This document shows, one piece after another, positions 33,808 through 42,442 of a stretch of 64,000 nt of DNA. Source of the stretch: DATARH01 sp036489765. Its GTDB lineage: Bacteria; Pseudomonadota; Alphaproteobacteria; ATCC43930; CGMCC-115725. The notes under the pieces are model-generated. The model ran no database searches. It was not told the DNA's origin and was given only the letters and a program-made list of their open reading frames with translations. The stretch covers positions 34,914 to 98,913 of the forward strand of contig DASXFE010000128.1 in the NCBI GenBank assembly GCA_036489765.1. Direction: 5' to 3'. The number at the start of each line of letters is the position of its first letter. The first letter of the stretch is position 1. The translations under genes and the position numbers were made by a program.

Positions 33808-35250
33808 TCACTCCCCCGCGGGCGATCCGGTCACGCGGGGAACGGCCCGCGAGCCAACGTGGCCCGGCACCGGGTCGTCGTCGCGCATCGACAGCGGTGT
33901 CCGCACCCGGTCGACCGGGACGAGCGTAAAACACAATCCGACGACGATCCCACACCCGGTCAGGACGAGAAACGCCGGCAGGATCGCGTCGGTCGTCGCC
34001 TTTGGCGTCACCAGATTGTCGCTGCCGGCGATAAAAGCCAGAACCAGCGGCCCCATGATCTTGCCGATGCCGTTGCAGGCCTGCACGAGACCGGTCCCGC
34101 GGCCCAGCAGTTCTACCGGCCAGACTTCGGCCGAATACGGCGCGATGTTCGACAGATTGCCGTCGAAGATGAACATCGCAGCGCCCAGAAGCAGCAGAAA
34201 GACCGGCATCGAACCGATAAAGGCTCCGTTGAACACGCCGGCCCCGAGCAGGCAAAGCGCCCCGATATAGGCGCCGAGCTCGCCGGCACGGCGGCGGCCG
34301 GTCCATAGCGGCAGGAAGGTGAAGAAGATCCGCCCGGCGATCGCCGCAAGGCTCACATAGACAAAGTACTCCGCGGCCGCCTTGACCGGGATGTTGAGGC
34401 GCAGCGACAGGATCGTCGGCCCCCACAGGATCACGCAGTAGCCGACCGTGGTCAAAGCCACCCACATGATCGAGATCTGCCAGAACCGGACCTTGTTGCG
34501 ATAGAGCTCGCGAAACGGCGCACCCGGCTTTTGCGGCGGCAGCGACGTCGGCAGCACGATCTGGTCCTCCGGCCGGTGCAGAAGCCGGGCGACGATCCGG
34601 CGCGCCTCGCGAAACCGGCCATGCACCAAAAGCCAGCGCACCGATTCCGGCACGATCACGGCGATCGCCAAACCGGCCACGATCGGCGTCGCGCCCAGCG
34701 CGGCGATGCCCCGCCAGCCGAAATGATCGAGAAGGGTCGCCGCCGACAGCGCCGCCAAAAGGACGCCGAGCGACACCGGCACCACCATCCCCCCGGTCAC
34801 GATCGGCCGATGCCGGGTCGGCGTGATCTCGACCAGCAACGGAATTTGCGCGGTGATCGCGCCGGCCATGCCGACGCCGACAAAAAACCGCAGCAGCGAA
34901 AACATCATCCAGGCGCCGTCAGGCAACAGCGCGACGCCGCCGGCCGCCAGCGGGTAAAGGCAGGTGCCGGCGACCAGCAGCTTTTTGCGCCCGAAGATGT
35001 CGACGAGCCGCCCCCAGGTCAGCGAGCCGACGATCGCGCCGACCCCGGCGCTCAACAGCATGATCGACGTCTCTCCATAGGTCAGGTGCCATGAGGGCGC
35101 GACAACGGCGACCAGGAAGCTGACCAGGAAGTAATCGAAGAACTCGAACGCGGCCTGCCCATACACCAGGACGAGCGTCGCCCAGAACCGTCCGCTGAGC
35201 GGCGCATCGTCATAAAGCGCCAACAGCTCGCCATCCGCCCCTGCACTCAT
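33808..35250 (-). CDS. MFS transporter, sugar/metabolite porter type
   Basis: A 480-residue twelve-helix transporter. The loop 2-3 motif is GRLVDIFGRKKLLV, and the family motif between helices 4 and 5 is related to the sugar/benzoate porters (PESVRWLLVHGRFREARRIVARLL in the central loop). ATG 35250 has GGAGGA upstream; the frame to 35316 is open by chance. It is read before the GMC oxidoreductase (80 bases), suggesting uptake of that enzyme's substrate. Confidence 0.88.
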   Translation of the reverse strand: MSAGADGELLALYDDAPLSGRFWATLVLVYGQAAFEFFDYFLVSFLVAVVAPSWHLTYGETSIMLLSAGVGAIVGSLTWGRLVDIFGRKKLLVAGTCLYPLAAGGVALLPDGAWMMFSLLRFFVGVGMAGAITAQIPLLVEITPTRHRPIVTGGMVVPVSLGVLLAALSAATLLDHFGWRGIAALGATPIVAGLAIAVIVPESVRWLLVHGRFREARRIVARLLHRPEDQIVLPTSLPPQKPGAPFRELYRNKVRFWQISIMWVALTTVGYCVILWGPTILSLRLNIPVKAAAEYFVYVSLAAIAGRIFFTFLPLWTGRRRAGELGAYIGALCLLGAGVFNGAFIGSMPVFLLLLGAAMFIFDGNLSNIAPYSAEVWPVELLGRGTGLVQACNGIGKIMGPLVLAFIAGSDNLVTPKATTDAILPAFLVLTGCGIVVGLCFTLVPVDRVRTPLSMRDDDPVPGHVGSRAVPRVTGSPAGE

Positions 35251-35467
35251 GCTTCCTCCCCCCACACGATTTCCGTCGTGCCGAGCCCATAGTGAGCCCG
35301 GTCCGTCACGGGGCACGGCGGCCGATTTTTCATCCCAGGGTCACGGCGGGCACATGGAACGGGGCTGGCAGTCGCCGGCCTCAATCGGCACCGGCGGCCG
35401 TCCGCTATCGCCCTGCCGGCCGAAATGCGACCGGCCGGTTCGGCCCTTGACTCCGACCTTATTTCGA

Positions 35468-35492
35468 TATATCTAATGAACGTTATATCTAA
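35468..35492 (+). promoter_or_regulatory. Direct-repeat operator candidate before the dioxygenase/PadR pair
   Basis: Two identical 9-mers TATATCTAA (35468-35476 and 35484-35492) are spaced 16 bp apart in a strikingly A+T-rich pocket 23 bases before the first start codon. The only regulator in the operon is PadR-type, and PadR operators are A+T-rich. The link is inferred. Confidence 0.55.
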
Positions 35493-35514
35493 ACTCTATC
35501 GAAGAAAGACCCAG

Positions 35515-35889
35515 ATGAACGACCAATCTCCCCACATCCGCGGCTACCACGCGCATGTCTATTACGACGCTGGCAGCCGGACGGCTGCCGAGACGCTGGC
35601 GAAAGCCCTCGGCGAGAAGTTCGCCGTCGGGCCCGGCGGCTTTTTCGACGAGCCGGTCGGGCCGCACCCCGTCGCCAATGTGCAGATCATCTTCCCGCCG
35701 GCCGAGTTCGCCTCGGTCGTGCCGTGGCTGATGCAAAACCGAAGCGGGCTCAACGTGCTGATCCATCCGCTCAGCGACGATCCGGTCCGCGACCATGACG
35801 CCGACGGCGCCTGGCTCGGCACGCCGGTGCCGCTCAAGCTCCACGCGCTGCGCCGGGATTACCGCCCCGAGCTCCTGCCGTCGGACTGA
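35515..35889 (+). CDS. DOPA 4,5-dioxygenase family protein
   Basis: A 124-residue protein of the DOPA 4,5-dioxygenase family. The metal-type histidines are in IRGYHAHVYYD near the start and in LNVLIHPLSDD with the following DHDADGAWLG. These small proteins cleave catechol-like rings extradiol fashion or act on unknown substrates. ATG 35515 follows an A+T-rich promoter pocket. The PadR gene begins 18 bases downstream, so it is probably an autoregulated two-gene operon. Confidence 0.85.
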   Translation: MNDQSPHIRGYHAHVYYDAGSRTAAETLAKALGEKFAVGPGGFFDEPVGPHPVANVQIIFPPAEFASVVPWLMQNRSGLNVLIHPLSDDPVRDHDADGAWLGTPVPLKLHALRRDYRPELLPSD

Positions 35890-35907
35890 ACTGAGGAACA
35901 CACCTAT

Positions 35908-36471
35908 ATGTTTGGACACAGACACGGCGACCGCCACGCCCGCGGCGGCATGTTCGGCGGACACGGGCGCTTTGGCGGCCGTCACCACGGCAGCGGCCGC
36001 GGCGGCCGGCTCGGCCGGTTTTTCGACCACGGCGATTTGCGCTATGTGCTGCTCGGCCTCATCGCCGACGGGCCGCGCCACGGCTACGAACTGATGAAGG
36101 CGATCGAGGAGAAATTCGGCGGCCTTTACAGCCCCAGCCCCGGCGTCATCTACCCGACGCTGACCCTCCTCGAAGAGCTCGGATATATCCGGCCTGAGAG
36201 TGCGGAGGGGCCGCGCAAGCAATTCGTCATCACGCCGGAGGGCGCGGCGTTCCTCGCAGACAACAAGGCGGTGGTCGACCAGATCTTCGCTCGCATGGCC
36301 GAAGCCACCGAGGCCTTTGCCGGCGGCCCGGCCCCCGAAATCCGCCGCGCGATGCACAACCTCGAGGCCGCGCTGGCGATCCGCCTCGGCCGCGGCCCGC
36401 TGAGCCCGGATCAGGTGCGCGCCGTCACCGCGATCGTCGACCGCGCCGCGAGCGAGATCGAGCAGAGCTGA
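35908..36471 (+). CDS. PadR-family regulator with His/Gly-rich N-terminus
   Basis: A 187-residue PadR-type winged-helix repressor. Residues 1-38 are rich in glycine, histidine and arginine (GHRHGDRHARGG, GGRHHGSGRGG). The DNA-binding domain follows (LRYVLLGLIADGPRHGYELMKAIEEKFGGLYSPSPGVIYPTLTLLEELGYI), then a C-terminal helical dimerisation part. The histidine-rich arm could bind metal. Ligand unknown; the neighbour suggests a phenolic. It likely acts on the repeat at 35468-35492. Confidence 0.9.
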   Translation: MFGHRHGDRHARGGMFGGHGRFGGRHHGSGRGGRLGRFFDHGDLRYVLLGLIADGPRHGYELMKAIEEKFGGLYSPSPGVIYPTLTLLEELGYIRPESAEGPRKQFVITPEGAAFLADNKAVVDQIFARMAEATEAFAGGPAPEIRRAMHNLEAALAIRLGRGPLSPDQVRAVTAIVDRAASEIEQS

Positions 36472-36647
36472 TCCCTCCCCGCCCCGCGGTCACGCCGCCG
36501 TGATCGATCGCGCCCACCTGAAGGTGGTGACCGCCTACCCGCGCTCGGCATGGCTGCACCCCCTCACAGACTCTCGACTTTTGCGGCAGGCGTGCGAATA
36601 TAGGTGGGGAAATTTCATCGGCCTCGAATTGAGGGAGTGCCTAGAAC

Positions 36648-37580
36648 ATGATGTCGAAAGAAACGACCTTTGAAGCCGGCACGCTGACCTTCGCGGTTCG
36701 GCATGAGCTGTGGGACGAGAACATCCAGGATCATGCCGACCAGGGCGTCGTCATCGCCGTCAAGGCGTCGGTCGCCGGCAAGGACACCACCCTGCTGCGG
36801 TTCAACTGCTTTGACGTTGAAAAGAGCTACGACTACGGCCCCGAGAACAAGGAACTGGCGGTCGCCGGTCCCGAGATGCTCGGCGACGTCGCGTTGACCA
36901 ACCACTACATCATGGACCCGATCGCCTGCGGCAATCCGATCGGCTGGTCGATCAAGATCCTCGGGTCGAAGCTCACCAACATGCTCGACCGCGCCGGCTA
37001 TCCTGCAATCGGCAAGACCGTGCAGATGGATGCGGTCCGCCAGGTCCTGCCCGAGGTCGAGGCTTGCGCCCGCACGGTCTATGCGACCAAGCGCAACACC
37101 GTGAAGCACAACCGCGGCACCGACATCTTCGAATGCGGCAACTTCCGCTTCGGGCTTGAGATGCGGCGGCTGCCGATGGGCGACGGCGGGCTCGCGATCC
37201 ACGTTCTCGCCGATATCGGCGGGACGCCGGGCAAGGCCTATACCGAAGAGACCGAGATGCTCGCGTTCGACCATTTCTGGAACGGCGCGCATTACCACTA
37301 CGGTCCGCGCAACAAGAACCATCGGATCTACTGGGACCGCACCCTCGTCGAAGATCCGCTCGAGTGGACCCTCGCGCAGTTCGAGGCCGGCAAGCTCCCG
37401 GCGATGATCACCCGCGCGGGCTATCCCGGCGTCGCGGCCGATTACGACGCTGGCAAGTTCGCCGAGGTGTTCCCGAAGATGAAGGCGCGGGCGCTGGAAA
37501 TGTGGAAGCTCGGCGAAAAGCTGACCGGCCACCCCGGCCTGCCCGTGGAAGCGACCCCGAACCTCGCCGCCGCCGAGTAG
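36648..37580 (+). CDS. Internally duplicated protein of unknown function
   Basis: A 310-residue cytosolic protein with no signal peptide. It is built of two related halves. In the first, DYGPENKE is followed later by MDPIACGNPIGWSIKIL and then DRAGYPAIGKTVQMDAVRQVLPEVEACAR. In the second, HYGPRNKN is followed by VEDPLEWTLAQFEAGKL and TRAGYPGVAADYDAGKFAEVFPKMKARA. No catalytic motif is recognised. The spacing to the beta-lactamase is one base, so both are probably made from one message. Reliable ORF, unknown role. Confidence 0.8.
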   Translation: MMSKETTFEAGTLTFAVRHELWDENIQDHADQGVVIAVKASVAGKDTTLLRFNCFDVEKSYDYGPENKELAVAGPEMLGDVALTNHYIMDPIACGNPIGWSIKILGSKLTNMLDRAGYPAIGKTVQMDAVRQVLPEVEACARTVYATKRNTVKHNRGTDIFECGNFRFGLEMRRLPMGDGGLAIHVLADIGGTPGKAYTEETEMLAFDHFWNGAHYHYGPRNKNHRIYWDRTLVEDPLEWTLAQFEAGKLPAMITRAGYPGVAADYDAGKFAEVFPKMKARALEMWKLGEKLTGHPGLPVEATPNLAAAE

Positions 37581-37581
37581 T

Positions 37582-38463
37582 TTGGTTCACCAACGCCGCG
37601 CGACCAAGGCGATCGCGCGGCGCACCCTTCTGGCCGTGGCCCCGGTGTTCCTCACCGGGGCCACGCGCGCGTTTGCAGCCGCCCCGTCGCTCCGTGACTA
37701 CGAGCGCGCAATCGGCGGCCGCATCGGCCTCTTCGCCGAAAACCAGGCCACCGGCGCCCGCATCGCCTGGCGCGCCGACGAACGCTTTCATATGTGCAGC
37801 ACGTTCAAGGTGTCGCTCGCCGCCGCGATCCTGGTGCGCGTCGATCGCGGGCAAGACCGGCTCGACGCCGCCGTCCGCTTTAACCCGAACGACATCCCTC
37901 TCCACCTCTACGCCCCGGTCGCCAAGGCCAATCTCGCGAAGGGCGCGCTGTCGGTCGGCGAGCTGTGCCAGGGCGCCGTCGAGCTCAGCGACAACGTCTG
38001 CGCCAACCTGCTCCTCGCCCGCATCGGCGGCCCGCCCGCGCTGACCGCCTTCTGGCGCGCGACCGGCGATGCGGTGTCGCGCGAGGACAACTACGAACCC
38101 GTCTCGACCCTATCCCGCTCGGACGAAGACACGACCACCCCGGCCGCAACGGCCGGCACTCTCCGCCGCCTCATCCTCGGTGACGTCCTCTCGCCCGCCT
38201 CGCGCGAGCGCCTCACCGGCTGGATGCGCAACTGCAAGACCGGCCTGGACCTCCTGCGCGCCGGGCTGCCCCAGGGCTGGATCGTCGCCGACAAGACCGG
38301 CAACGGCGGCAAAGCCATGCTCAACGATATCGCCGTCGCCTGGCCCGGCGCGGGGCAACCCTTGGTGATCTGCGGCTACATCGACGCCGCCCCCGACGCC
38401 GCAAATCGCGTCCGCAAGCTGATGGCGGATATCGGCGCACTGGTCGGGCGCGAGATCGCCTAG
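37582..38463 (+). CDS. Class A beta-lactamase with altered omega loop
   Basis: A 293-residue serine beta-lactamase. An arginine-pair export signal (ARRTLLAV...AFAAAP) suggests Tat secretion to the periplasm. The active motifs are all present: CSTFK (nucleophile S73 in local count, Ambler 70), SDN, and KTG in VADKTGNGG. The omega-loop glutamate is in DNYEP. However the loop is about two residues shorter than in TEM-type enzymes, Ambler N170 reads as T, and R164 as N. The start is TTG 37582, one base after the previous stop. Hydrolysis of penicillins is likely; spectrum cannot be told. Confidence 0.88.
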   Translation: MVHQRRATKAIARRTLLAVAPVFLTGATRAFAAAPSLRDYERAIGGRIGLFAENQATGARIAWRADERFHMCSTFKVSLAAAILVRVDRGQDRLDAAVRFNPNDIPLHLYAPVAKANLAKGALSVGELCQGAVELSDNVCANLLLARIGGPPALTAFWRATGDAVSREDNYEPVSTLSRSDEDTTTPAATAGTLRRLILGDVLSPASRERLTGWMRNCKTGLDLLRAGLPQGWIVADKTGNGGKAMLNDIAVAWPGAGQPLVICGYIDAAPDAANRVRKLMADIGALVGREIA

Positions 38464-38582
38464 ACGCGCGCGTCGCGCCCCGTCCGCAAGCGTCGGCCGG
38501 ATCCACCCTCTCCCACAATGGTCTCGCCCACAATCCACCGCCAGATGCAGGCCCCACGCTGCCCGATCTCGATTGCGTCGTT

Positions 38583-38594
38583 CTGGTATACCAG
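38583..38594. promoter_or_regulatory. Palindromic operator candidate of the GntR regulator
   Basis: CTGGTATACCAG is a perfect 12-bp palindrome 12 bases before the GntR start, followed by a half-copy GATACCA. The GTATAC core and TGGT/ACCA ends match operators of GntR-family FCD regulators. It probably mediates autoregulation and control of frc. Binding is inferred. Confidence 0.65.
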
Positions 38595-38606
38595 ATACCA
38601 TATGCC

Positions 38607-39329
38607 ATGCCCGATGTGATGCTCGACGTGCCTCGGCTCGATACCAGCGTGACCTTCCGCAAGGAGGCGTATGCCGCGCTGAAGCGGGCGATCACGGCGA
38701 TGGACATCTACGATCATGCCGACGAGATCCGGCTCGACGAGCGGCGGCTGTCGGAGGGGCTCGGGGTCAGCCGCACGCCGATCCGCGAGGCGATGACCCT
38801 CCTCGAACAAGAGGGGTTCGTCCGCACCCGTCCGCGCCGCGGCATCTTTGTCGTGCGCAAGACAAAGCGCGAGATCCTCGAGATGATCACGGTGATGGCC
38901 GCGCTCGAGGGGATGGCGGCTCAACTCGCCGCGGGACACGCGACCAATGCCGAGATCGCCGAATTGCGCCGCCTGATGGATGCCTTCCGCTCGGGAAATA
39001 ACGGCGAGCGCATCGACGAATATTCCGATGCGAACATCGCGTTTCACCAGGCGGTGATTCGGATGAGCGGATGCGCGCTCCTCGCCGAGATGACCGAAAA
39101 CCTGTTCATCCATGTGCGGGCGATCCGCAAGATCACGATCCACCAGGAGAATCGGGCGGCGCGCTCGATCCTGGACCACATGGACATCATCGAGGCGCTC
39201 GAACGCCGCGACCCCGAGCTCGCCGAGCGCCGCGCGCGCGAGCACACGCTGGGCCTCGCGGCGCATGTCGAGCAGCACGGCGATTTCTTGGATACGGCCC
39301 GCGACGAATCGGCGGGATTAGGGAGGTAA
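38607..39329 (+). CDS. GntR-family regulator (FadR/FCD type)
   Basis: A 240-residue regulator. The winged helix at about residues 15-85 contains EIRLDERRLSEGLGVSRTPIREAMTLLEQEGFVRTRPRRGIFV. The C-terminal FCD domain has the metal-ligand pattern with SDANIAFHQAVIRMSGC and a later LDHMDIIEALERRDPELAERRAREH. FCD regulators usually respond to small carboxylates, which suits oxalate, formate or glycolate. It lies three bases before frc and is preceded by a palindromic operator. Confidence 0.9.
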   Translation: MPDVMLDVPRLDTSVTFRKEAYAALKRAITAMDIYDHADEIRLDERRLSEGLGVSRTPIREAMTLLEQEGFVRTRPRRGIFVVRKTKREILEMITVMAALEGMAAQLAAGHATNAEIAELRRLMDAFRSGNNGERIDEYSDANIAFHQAVIRMSGCALLAEMTENLFIHVRAIRKITIHQENRAARSILDHMDIIEALERRDPELAERRAREHTLGLAAHVEQHGDFLDTARDESAGLGR

Positions 39330-39331
39330 CG

Positions 39332-40561
39332 ATGAGCAAAGCGCTGGAAGGTGTGCGCGTCCTCGATATGACGCATGTCCAGGCGGGGCCAACCGGCACG
39401 CAGATCCTGGCGTGGATGGGCGCCGACGTGATCAAGGTCGAGCTTCCCGGCCGCGGCGACATCACCCGCGGCCAGCTTCAGGACGTGAAGGGCGCCGACA
39501 GCCTCTATTTCACGATGCTGAACTCGAACAAGCGCAGCATCACGATCAACATGAAGACGCCGAAGGGCAAGGCGGCGATCGAGCGCCTCATCAAGGAATG
39601 CGACGTGCTCGCCGAGAATTTCGGCCCGGGCGTGCTCGATCGTGCCGGGCTCACCTGGGAGCACATCCACAAGCTCAACCCACGCATGATCTACGCCTCG
39701 ATCAAGGGGTTCGGCCCCGGCCCGTTCGTCGATTGCAAGGCCTATGAGAATGTCGCGCAATGCATGGGCGGCGCGGCCAGCACGACCGGCTGGGACGACG
39801 GCCCGCCGACCGTGACCGGCGCCCAGATCGGCGATAGCGGCACCGGCCTCCACATGGTCATCGGCATCCTCGGTGCGCTCCATCACCGCACGCATAGCGG
39901 CAAGGGCCAGCGGGTCGAGGTCGCGATGGCGGATTCGGTGCTGAACCTCTGCCGGGTCAAGATGCGCGACCAGCAGCGCCTGTCACGCGGGCCGCTGCCC
40001 GAATATCCCAACAAGGAATTCGGCGAGGCCGTGCCGCGCGCCGGCAACGCCTCGGGCGGAGGCCAGCCGGGCGCCGCGCTGCGCACCGCGCCGGGCGGCC
40101 CCAACGACTACGTCTATGTGATCATCCAGCCGACCTGCTGGGCGCCGCTGATGAAGTTCTGCGGCCGCGAGGAATTGATCGACGATCCGGCCTGGGCGAC
40201 CCCGGCGGCGCGCCTGTCGAAGATCCCGGAATGCTTCGCGATCATCGAGGAGTGGACGAAGACCAAGACCAAATGGGAGGTCATGGAGGCGCTCAACGAT
40301 GTCGATGTGCCGTGCGGCCCGATCCTGTCGATGAAGGACATCTACGAGGACCAGGCGCTTTACGACCGCGAGATGCTGGTGCGGCTCGACCATCCGACGC
40401 GCGGCCCGTACGTACAGGTCGGGATGCCGATCAACCTGCACGATTCGCCCCCCGAACATAAGCGTGCGCCGCTCCTCGGCGAGCACACCGACGAGGTCCT
40501 CGGCTGGCTCGGCTACGACGCCGGCGAAATCAAGGCCATGCACGAAGACGGGTCGGTGTAA
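39332..40561 (+). CDS. frc: Formyl-CoA:oxalate CoA-transferase
   Basis: A 409-residue class III (family III) CoA-transferase. It moves CoA from formyl-CoA to oxalate, giving oxalyl-CoA and formate. Family hallmarks: VRVLDMTHVQAGPTGTQILAWMGADVIKVE at the N-terminus, NSNKRSITINMKT, and the active aspartate region GAQIGDSGTGLHMVIGIL. The FRC-like YENVAQCMGGAASTTG and NDYVYVIIQP segments favour formyl-CoA transferase over other members. ATG 39332 has a GGGAGG site. The partner oxc lies 9 kb downstream and formate dehydrogenase in between supports an oxalate role. Confidence 0.92.
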   Translation: MSKALEGVRVLDMTHVQAGPTGTQILAWMGADVIKVELPGRGDITRGQLQDVKGADSLYFTMLNSNKRSITINMKTPKGKAAIERLIKECDVLAENFGPGVLDRAGLTWEHIHKLNPRMIYASIKGFGPGPFVDCKAYENVAQCMGGAASTTGWDDGPPTVTGAQIGDSGTGLHMVIGILGALHHRTHSGKGQRVEVAMADSVLNLCRVKMRDQQRLSRGPLPEYPNKEFGEAVPRAGNASGGGQPGAALRTAPGGPNDYVYVIIQPTCWAPLMKFCGREELIDDPAWATPAARLSKIPECFAIIEEWTKTKTKWEVMEALNDVDVPCGPILSMKDIYEDQALYDREMLVRLDHPTRGPYVQVGMPINLHDSPPEHKRAPLLGEHTDEVLGWLGYDAGEIKAMHEDGSV

Positions 40562-40593
40562 GCTAGACGGGAAGCGGGCGTCCGCCTTCTTCT

Positions 40594-40719
40594 CCCTCTC
40601 CGCCCATTGGGGGGAGAGGGCCGGGATGAGGTGGGCACGCTCCGAGCCCTCCCACCTCACCCTCCCATCGCCAGTGGCGATGGGCCCTCCCTCCCTCTTC
40701 CCCATGGGCGGAGAGGGGG
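40594..40719. repeat. 126-bp palindromic element before formate dehydrogenase, sister of the kinase copy
   Basis: The outer arms CCCTCTCCGCCCAT and ATGGGCGGAGAGGG are exact reverse complements, and the left half folds on itself (CCCTCTCC...GGAGAGGG). An inner hairpin CCCATCGCC-AGT-GGCGATGGG lies near 40666-40684. The element fills the gap between frc and the dehydrogenase beta gene and ends about 20 bases before the latter's start, so it may affect messenger processing between frc and the dehydrogenase. Confidence 0.85.
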
Positions 40720-40741
40720 TACTGGGGTAATAGGAGACATC

Positions 40742-42442
40742 ATGGCCGCGTTGGCAAACCAGGACCGCCGCATCCATCCGGGCTCGGGCCGGCGGCGGGG
40801 GCGTGAGCAGCCGAAGGGACGGCAGGTCGACCCGGTCTCGCTCGTCCAGGTCCAGGCCTTGCTTGGCGAGCAGGAGCGGCGGCCCGACCTTTTGATCGAA
40901 TTCCTGCATCTGCTGCAGGACCACTACGGCTGCCTCCACGCCCGCCACCTCGCCGCGCTCGCCGACGAGATGCAGTTGTCGCTCGTCGAGGTGTACGAGG
41001 TCGCCTCGTTCTACGCCCATTTCGACATCGTCATGGACGACGAGGCCCCGCCGCCGGAACTGACCGTGCGGGTATGCGACAGCCTCACCTGTGCGCTCAC
41101 AGGCGCGAACCAGCTCCTTGCCGATCTGCCGGCGCGGCTCGGCGACCAGGTTCGGGTGGTGCGGGCGCCCTGCATGGGCGGCTGCCACAACGCCCCGGTC
41201 GTCGCGATCGGCCACGCATTGCACGAGCACGCGACGCTCGACTCGGTCGCCGAGGCGGCCGCGCACGGCGACGGCCATCCTGAAACCCCGGTCTACACCG
41301 GCCTCGACCAATACCGCGCCGGCGGCGGATACAAGCTGCTCGGCGACTGCCTCTCCGGCGCGCGCACGCGCGAAAGCGTGATCGAGGCGATGGAGAAATC
41401 CGAGATCCGCGGGATGGGCGGTGCCGGGTTCCCGACCGGGCGCAAATGGCGCTTCGTGCTTGCCGAGCCGGGGCCGCGGATGATGGCGGTCAACGGCGAC
41501 GAGGGCGAGCCCGGCACCTTCAAGGACCGGTATTTTCTCGAAACCGACCCGCACCGATTCCTCGAAGGGATGCTCGTCGCCGCCTGGATCATCGAGGCGC
41601 CGGAGATCTACATCTACCTGCGCGACGAATATCCCCAATGCCGCGAAATCCTGCTGCATGAGATCGCGGCGATCGAGGCAGCAGGGCTCGTCCGCGACAC
41701 GCACATCCAACTGCGCCGCGGCGCCGGCGCCTATATCTGCGGCGAAGAGTCGGCGATGCTCGAAAGCATCGAGGGAAAGCGCGGCATCCCCCGGCACAAG
41801 CCGCCATTCCCGGCCCAGGTCGGGCTGTTCGGTCGGCCGACCCTGATCAACAACATCGAGACCTTGTGGCTCGTGCGCGACATCGTCGAGCAAGGGCCGG
41901 AGTGGTTCACCCGCGAGGGCCGCAACGGGCGCAAGGGCCGGCGCACCTTCTCGGTCTCGGGCCGGGTCAAGAACCCCGGCGTCAAGCTCGCTCCGGCCGG
42001 CATCACCGTGCGCGAGCTGATCGACGAATATTGTGGCGGCATGGCCGAGGGCCACAATTTCAAGGGCTACCTCCCCGGCGGCGCGTCGGGGGGGATCCTG
42101 CCGGCGTCAAAGGCCGACATCCCGCTCGATTTCGGCACGCTCGAAAGCGAAGGCTGCTTTATCGGTTCGGCCGCGGTTGTCGTGCTGAGCGACAAAGACG
42201 ACATGAGGGATGTGGCCCTCAATCTGCTCAGGTTCTTCGAGGATGAAAGCTGCGGCCAGTGCACCCCCTGCCGCGTCGGCACCGAAAAGGCCGTCAAGCT
42301 GATGAGCGGCAGGCACTGGGACGACAGTCTGTTGCAGGAACTCTCGCGCGTCATGGGCGACGCCTCGATCTGCGGCCTCGGCCAGGCGGCGATGAACCCG
42401 GTCAAGCAGGTCCTCAAGCATTTCCGCGAGGACGTCGCATGA
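40742..42442 (+). CDS. NAD-dependent formate dehydrogenase beta subunit (NuoE-NuoF fusion)
   Basis: A 566-residue diaphorase subunit resembling FDH1 beta of Methylobacterium. Residues 1-165 are NuoE-like with 2Fe-2S cysteines CDSLTC and CMGGC. Residues 190-566 are NuoF-like: FMN site GMGGAGFPTGRKW, NAD/FMN region NGDEGEPGTFKDRY, AYICGEESAMLESIEGKRG, and the 4Fe-4S motif ESCGQCTPCRVGT. It passes electrons from the alpha subunit to NAD+. The start is ATG 40742, right after a palindromic repeat. It overlaps the next gene as ATGA. Confidence 0.93.
   Translation: MAALANQDRRIHPGSGRRRGREQPKGRQVDPVSLVQVQALLGEQERRPDLLIEFLHLLQDHYGCLHARHLAALADEMQLSLVEVYEVASFYAHFDIVMDDEAPPPELTVRVCDSLTCALTGANQLLADLPARLGDQVRVVRAPCMGGCHNAPVVAIGHALHEHATLDSVAEAAAHGDGHPETPVYTGLDQYRAGGGYKLLGDCLSGARTRESVIEAMEKSEIRGMGGAGFPTGRKWRFVLAEPGPRMMAVNGDEGEPGTFKDRYFLETDPHRFLEGMLVAAWIIEAPEIYIYLRDEYPQCREILLHEIAAIEAAGLVRDTHIQLRRGAGAYICGEESAMLESIEGKRGIPRHKPPFPAQVGLFGRPTLINNIETLWLVRDIVEQGPEWFTREGRNGRKGRRTFSVSGRVKNPGVKLAPAGITVRELIDEYCGGMAEGHNFKGYLPGGASGGILPASKADIPLDFGTLESEGCFIGSAAVVVLSDKDDMRDVALNLLRFFEDESCGQCTPCRVGTEKAVKLMSGRHWDDSLLQELSRVMGDASICGLGQAAMNPVKQVLKHFREDVA

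Noticed and set aside
33728..34465. N-terminal extension of the GMC oxidoreductase by 246 residues
   Set aside because: It overlaps the MFS gene in another frame and the FAD motif starts directly after ATG 33727, which has a good ribosome site.
40594..40719. Repeat before the dehydrogenase as a riboswitch
   Set aside because: Its arms match the element in the kinase gene, so it is a dispersed repeat and not a specific leader.
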